Origin: JANXQG01 sp963780045
GTDB taxonomy: Bacteria > Planctomycetota > Planctomycetia > Pirellulales > Thermoguttaceae
Direction of reading: 5' to 3'
Length of the DNA stretch: 64,000 nucleotides
Assembly: GCA_963780045.1 (NCBI GenBank)
Contig: CAVZZZ010000001.1
Location: forward strand, 5,146,001-5,210,000
Made by a program: the position numbers and the translations under genes. This document shows, piece after piece, positions 62,820 through 64,000 of the stretch (position 1 is its first letter; every line of letters begins with the position of its first letter). The notes beneath the pieces were generated by a model, which saw only the letters and a program-made list of their open reading frames with translations, was not told the DNA's origin and did not search any database.

Positions 62820-63919
62820 ATGGCTGTCAGCAGGAACAAATACGCTATCGGAATCTGTTTCGTAATAATTGGCACGGCTGCGATCGGAGCTGCGCTCGGC
62901 ACGCTCTATCGGCCGATGTCGCTAGTCCAGCGCACCGTGGCGACCGTGCCCGAGCCGCTGCGCCCGCGCGCCGACTGCTTCGAAGCCGGCGCTGGCGACA
63001 GTCAGGGCCCCGCGAACCAACAATGAGGGGTGGGAGAATCTGCTGACCAGCGCAGCGATCAAATCCTCTTCCGGCGCTAAAACGGCCGAAGCGGCGCCTA
63101 GCCTCAACTATCCGTCGGAACTGCTTGTGAATCCGTCGGCGTTCAAGGATCCGCAATTTGCCGGCGGGGCGCACGTGCTGGACGTTCGATTTTGGGATTT
63201 CTACCTTCCCAAGCACATTGCCGGGTCGATAAACGTGGACGCCAAGGAATGGGTCACTGCCTTTGCCTCCGACCCCTCGCGTCAGACCTGGGAAAAGCGC
63301 CTTCGCGCATTGGGAATCCAGCACAACGCGACGATTGTTCTTTGCGACGACGGGGCAGGCAAGGACGCGGCGAGCGCAAGAGCAATCCTGCGCTACTGGG
63401 GCTTCACCGACGTGCGAATGCTTAACGGCGGATGGCACGCGTGGGTATTCTCGGGAGGACCTCGCGACGCCAAGACGCCGCATCCAACTGCCCAAGCGCT
63501 CCAACTCGAACCGGCACGAGACATCCTCGTCGCGCAAAGTCAGCTTGTCGAGATGCTGCGGGCCGGAGGTATCCAGATCGTCGACGCCTGCACGTCGACC
63601 GCGGCCGAACCGAGCGTTGAAATCCGGTCGGCCGCCGAATCCGCAAGTGCGGGCAGCGCAAAGCGGTTGGGGTGGGCCAGCATTATTGCCTGGCGGCGGT
63701 CTCCCGACTTTTCTGCCGTACAGCTCGATCGCCTCGTCCGCGGCGCGGGCATTGACTTGACGCTGCCTACGATTGTCTACAGCGAATCGTTTGGCGATGC
63801 CGCGGCCGTGGCCTTCTCCTTGGAACTGCTAGGCGCCAAGAACGTGCGAATTTGCTCCCCCAACTGCGAGCGGGCAGACGGCCGCAGCCGCGGAGAACGC
63901 CGGTCAGGCCGTCGAGTAA
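62820..63919 (+). CDS. Membrane-anchored protein with two rhodanese-like domains, frame shifts near 63015 and 63885
   Basis: The first frame encodes a membrane anchor (KYAIGICFVIIGTAAIGAAL). A shift near 63015 leads to ENLLTSAAIKSSSGAKTAEA and the first rhodanese domain: FAGGAHVLDVRFWDFYLPKH, AGSINVDAKEWV and the active-site loop IVLCDDGAGKDAASARA with Cys. The second domain (IQIVDACTSTAAEPSVEI, TIVYSESFGDAAAVAF) has Ser in place of that Cys and looks inactive. The frame then runs to the window end, but the alternative AAAAENAGQAVE with a stop at 63919 before a GTAGGG repeat suggests another indel near 63885. Likely a sulfurtransferase. Confidence 0.68.
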
Positions 63920-64000
63920 CCGTAGGGTGCGCGAAGCGCGGAAGCCCTCGGGAATCGCCCAAAGCTGCGTTCGGCCGTTGCCGCGCTTTTGACTCCGTGC
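63920..64000. other. End of window, start of a GTAGGGTGCGCG intergenic repeat
   Basis: After the probable stop at 63919 the sequence begins CGTAGGGTGCGCGAAGCGCG, with the same GTAGG start as elements at 18541, 19727 and 57624. The right arm is not reached. No gene is recognisable in the remaining 60 bases. Confidence 0.45.

Overview
The window is GC-rich DNA from a planctomycete, most likely of the Pirellulales. Supporting signs are a DUF1598 protein, a type IV pilin-like DUF1559 protein, a PEP-CTERM tail, many secreted or membrane proteins of unknown function, and intergenic repeats of the planctomycete kind. These family names come from reading protein sequence by eye; no search was run. 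It looks like ordinary chromosome: folE, nth, dcd, hisF, infC, thrS, tyrS, serS, ispD, rdgB, clpS, a tRNA-Pro and a parABS locus are all present.

Layout. 0-4 kb: end of an oxidoreductase gene, folE, nth, dcd and a DUF885 peptidase. 4.2-7.2 kb: a toxin-antitoxin remnant, then a three-gene set that looks like a split arginine-to-proline route (arginine dihydrolase-like and LOR/SDH ornithine cyclodeaminase-like) with an Imm5-like gene between them. 7.3-9.2 kb: a secreted metzincin. 9.2-15.3 kb: a minus-strand cluster of hisF, pilT, a membrane-bound GspE-like protein with a worn Walker A, a CvpA-like lipoprotein and a membrane protein. 15.4-23 kb: a secreted protein, infC with a probable TTG start, DUF1598, a parvulin, a G1 peptidase with PEP-CTERM and an enlarged thrS. 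23-25.8 kb: 1.1 kb of repeat-filled non-coding DNA, then a gene for a secreted protein of 52-residue repeats. 25.8-31.5 kb: an accessory zone with an ACP-oxoamine synthase fusion, a patatin, D-lactate dehydrogenase and remnants of an IS66-like transposase, an SDR reductase and a phosphoketolase. 31.5-35.2 kb: Flp pilin, a pseudokinase, a nucleotidyltransferase with a small partner, a second broken partner and tRNA-Pro. 35.3-37.3 kb: parB, parA and two parS sites. 37.3-58 kb: mostly housekeeping and hypothetical genes. 58.3-64 kb: a HAMP-like protein, then a Tad-type cluster (two TadE-like, two tandem TadG-like) and a membrane-anchored rhodanese.

About twenty genes are interrupted by one- or two-base shifts, including parB, pilT, nth and rdgB, which should be intact. 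The simplest reading is uncorrected indels in the assembly. I therefore give joined coordinates for these genes and mark the rough shift position. True decay is better supported where most of a domain is missing (VapC, SDR, phosphoketolase and IS66 remnants) or where a stop is in frame (34958-35146).
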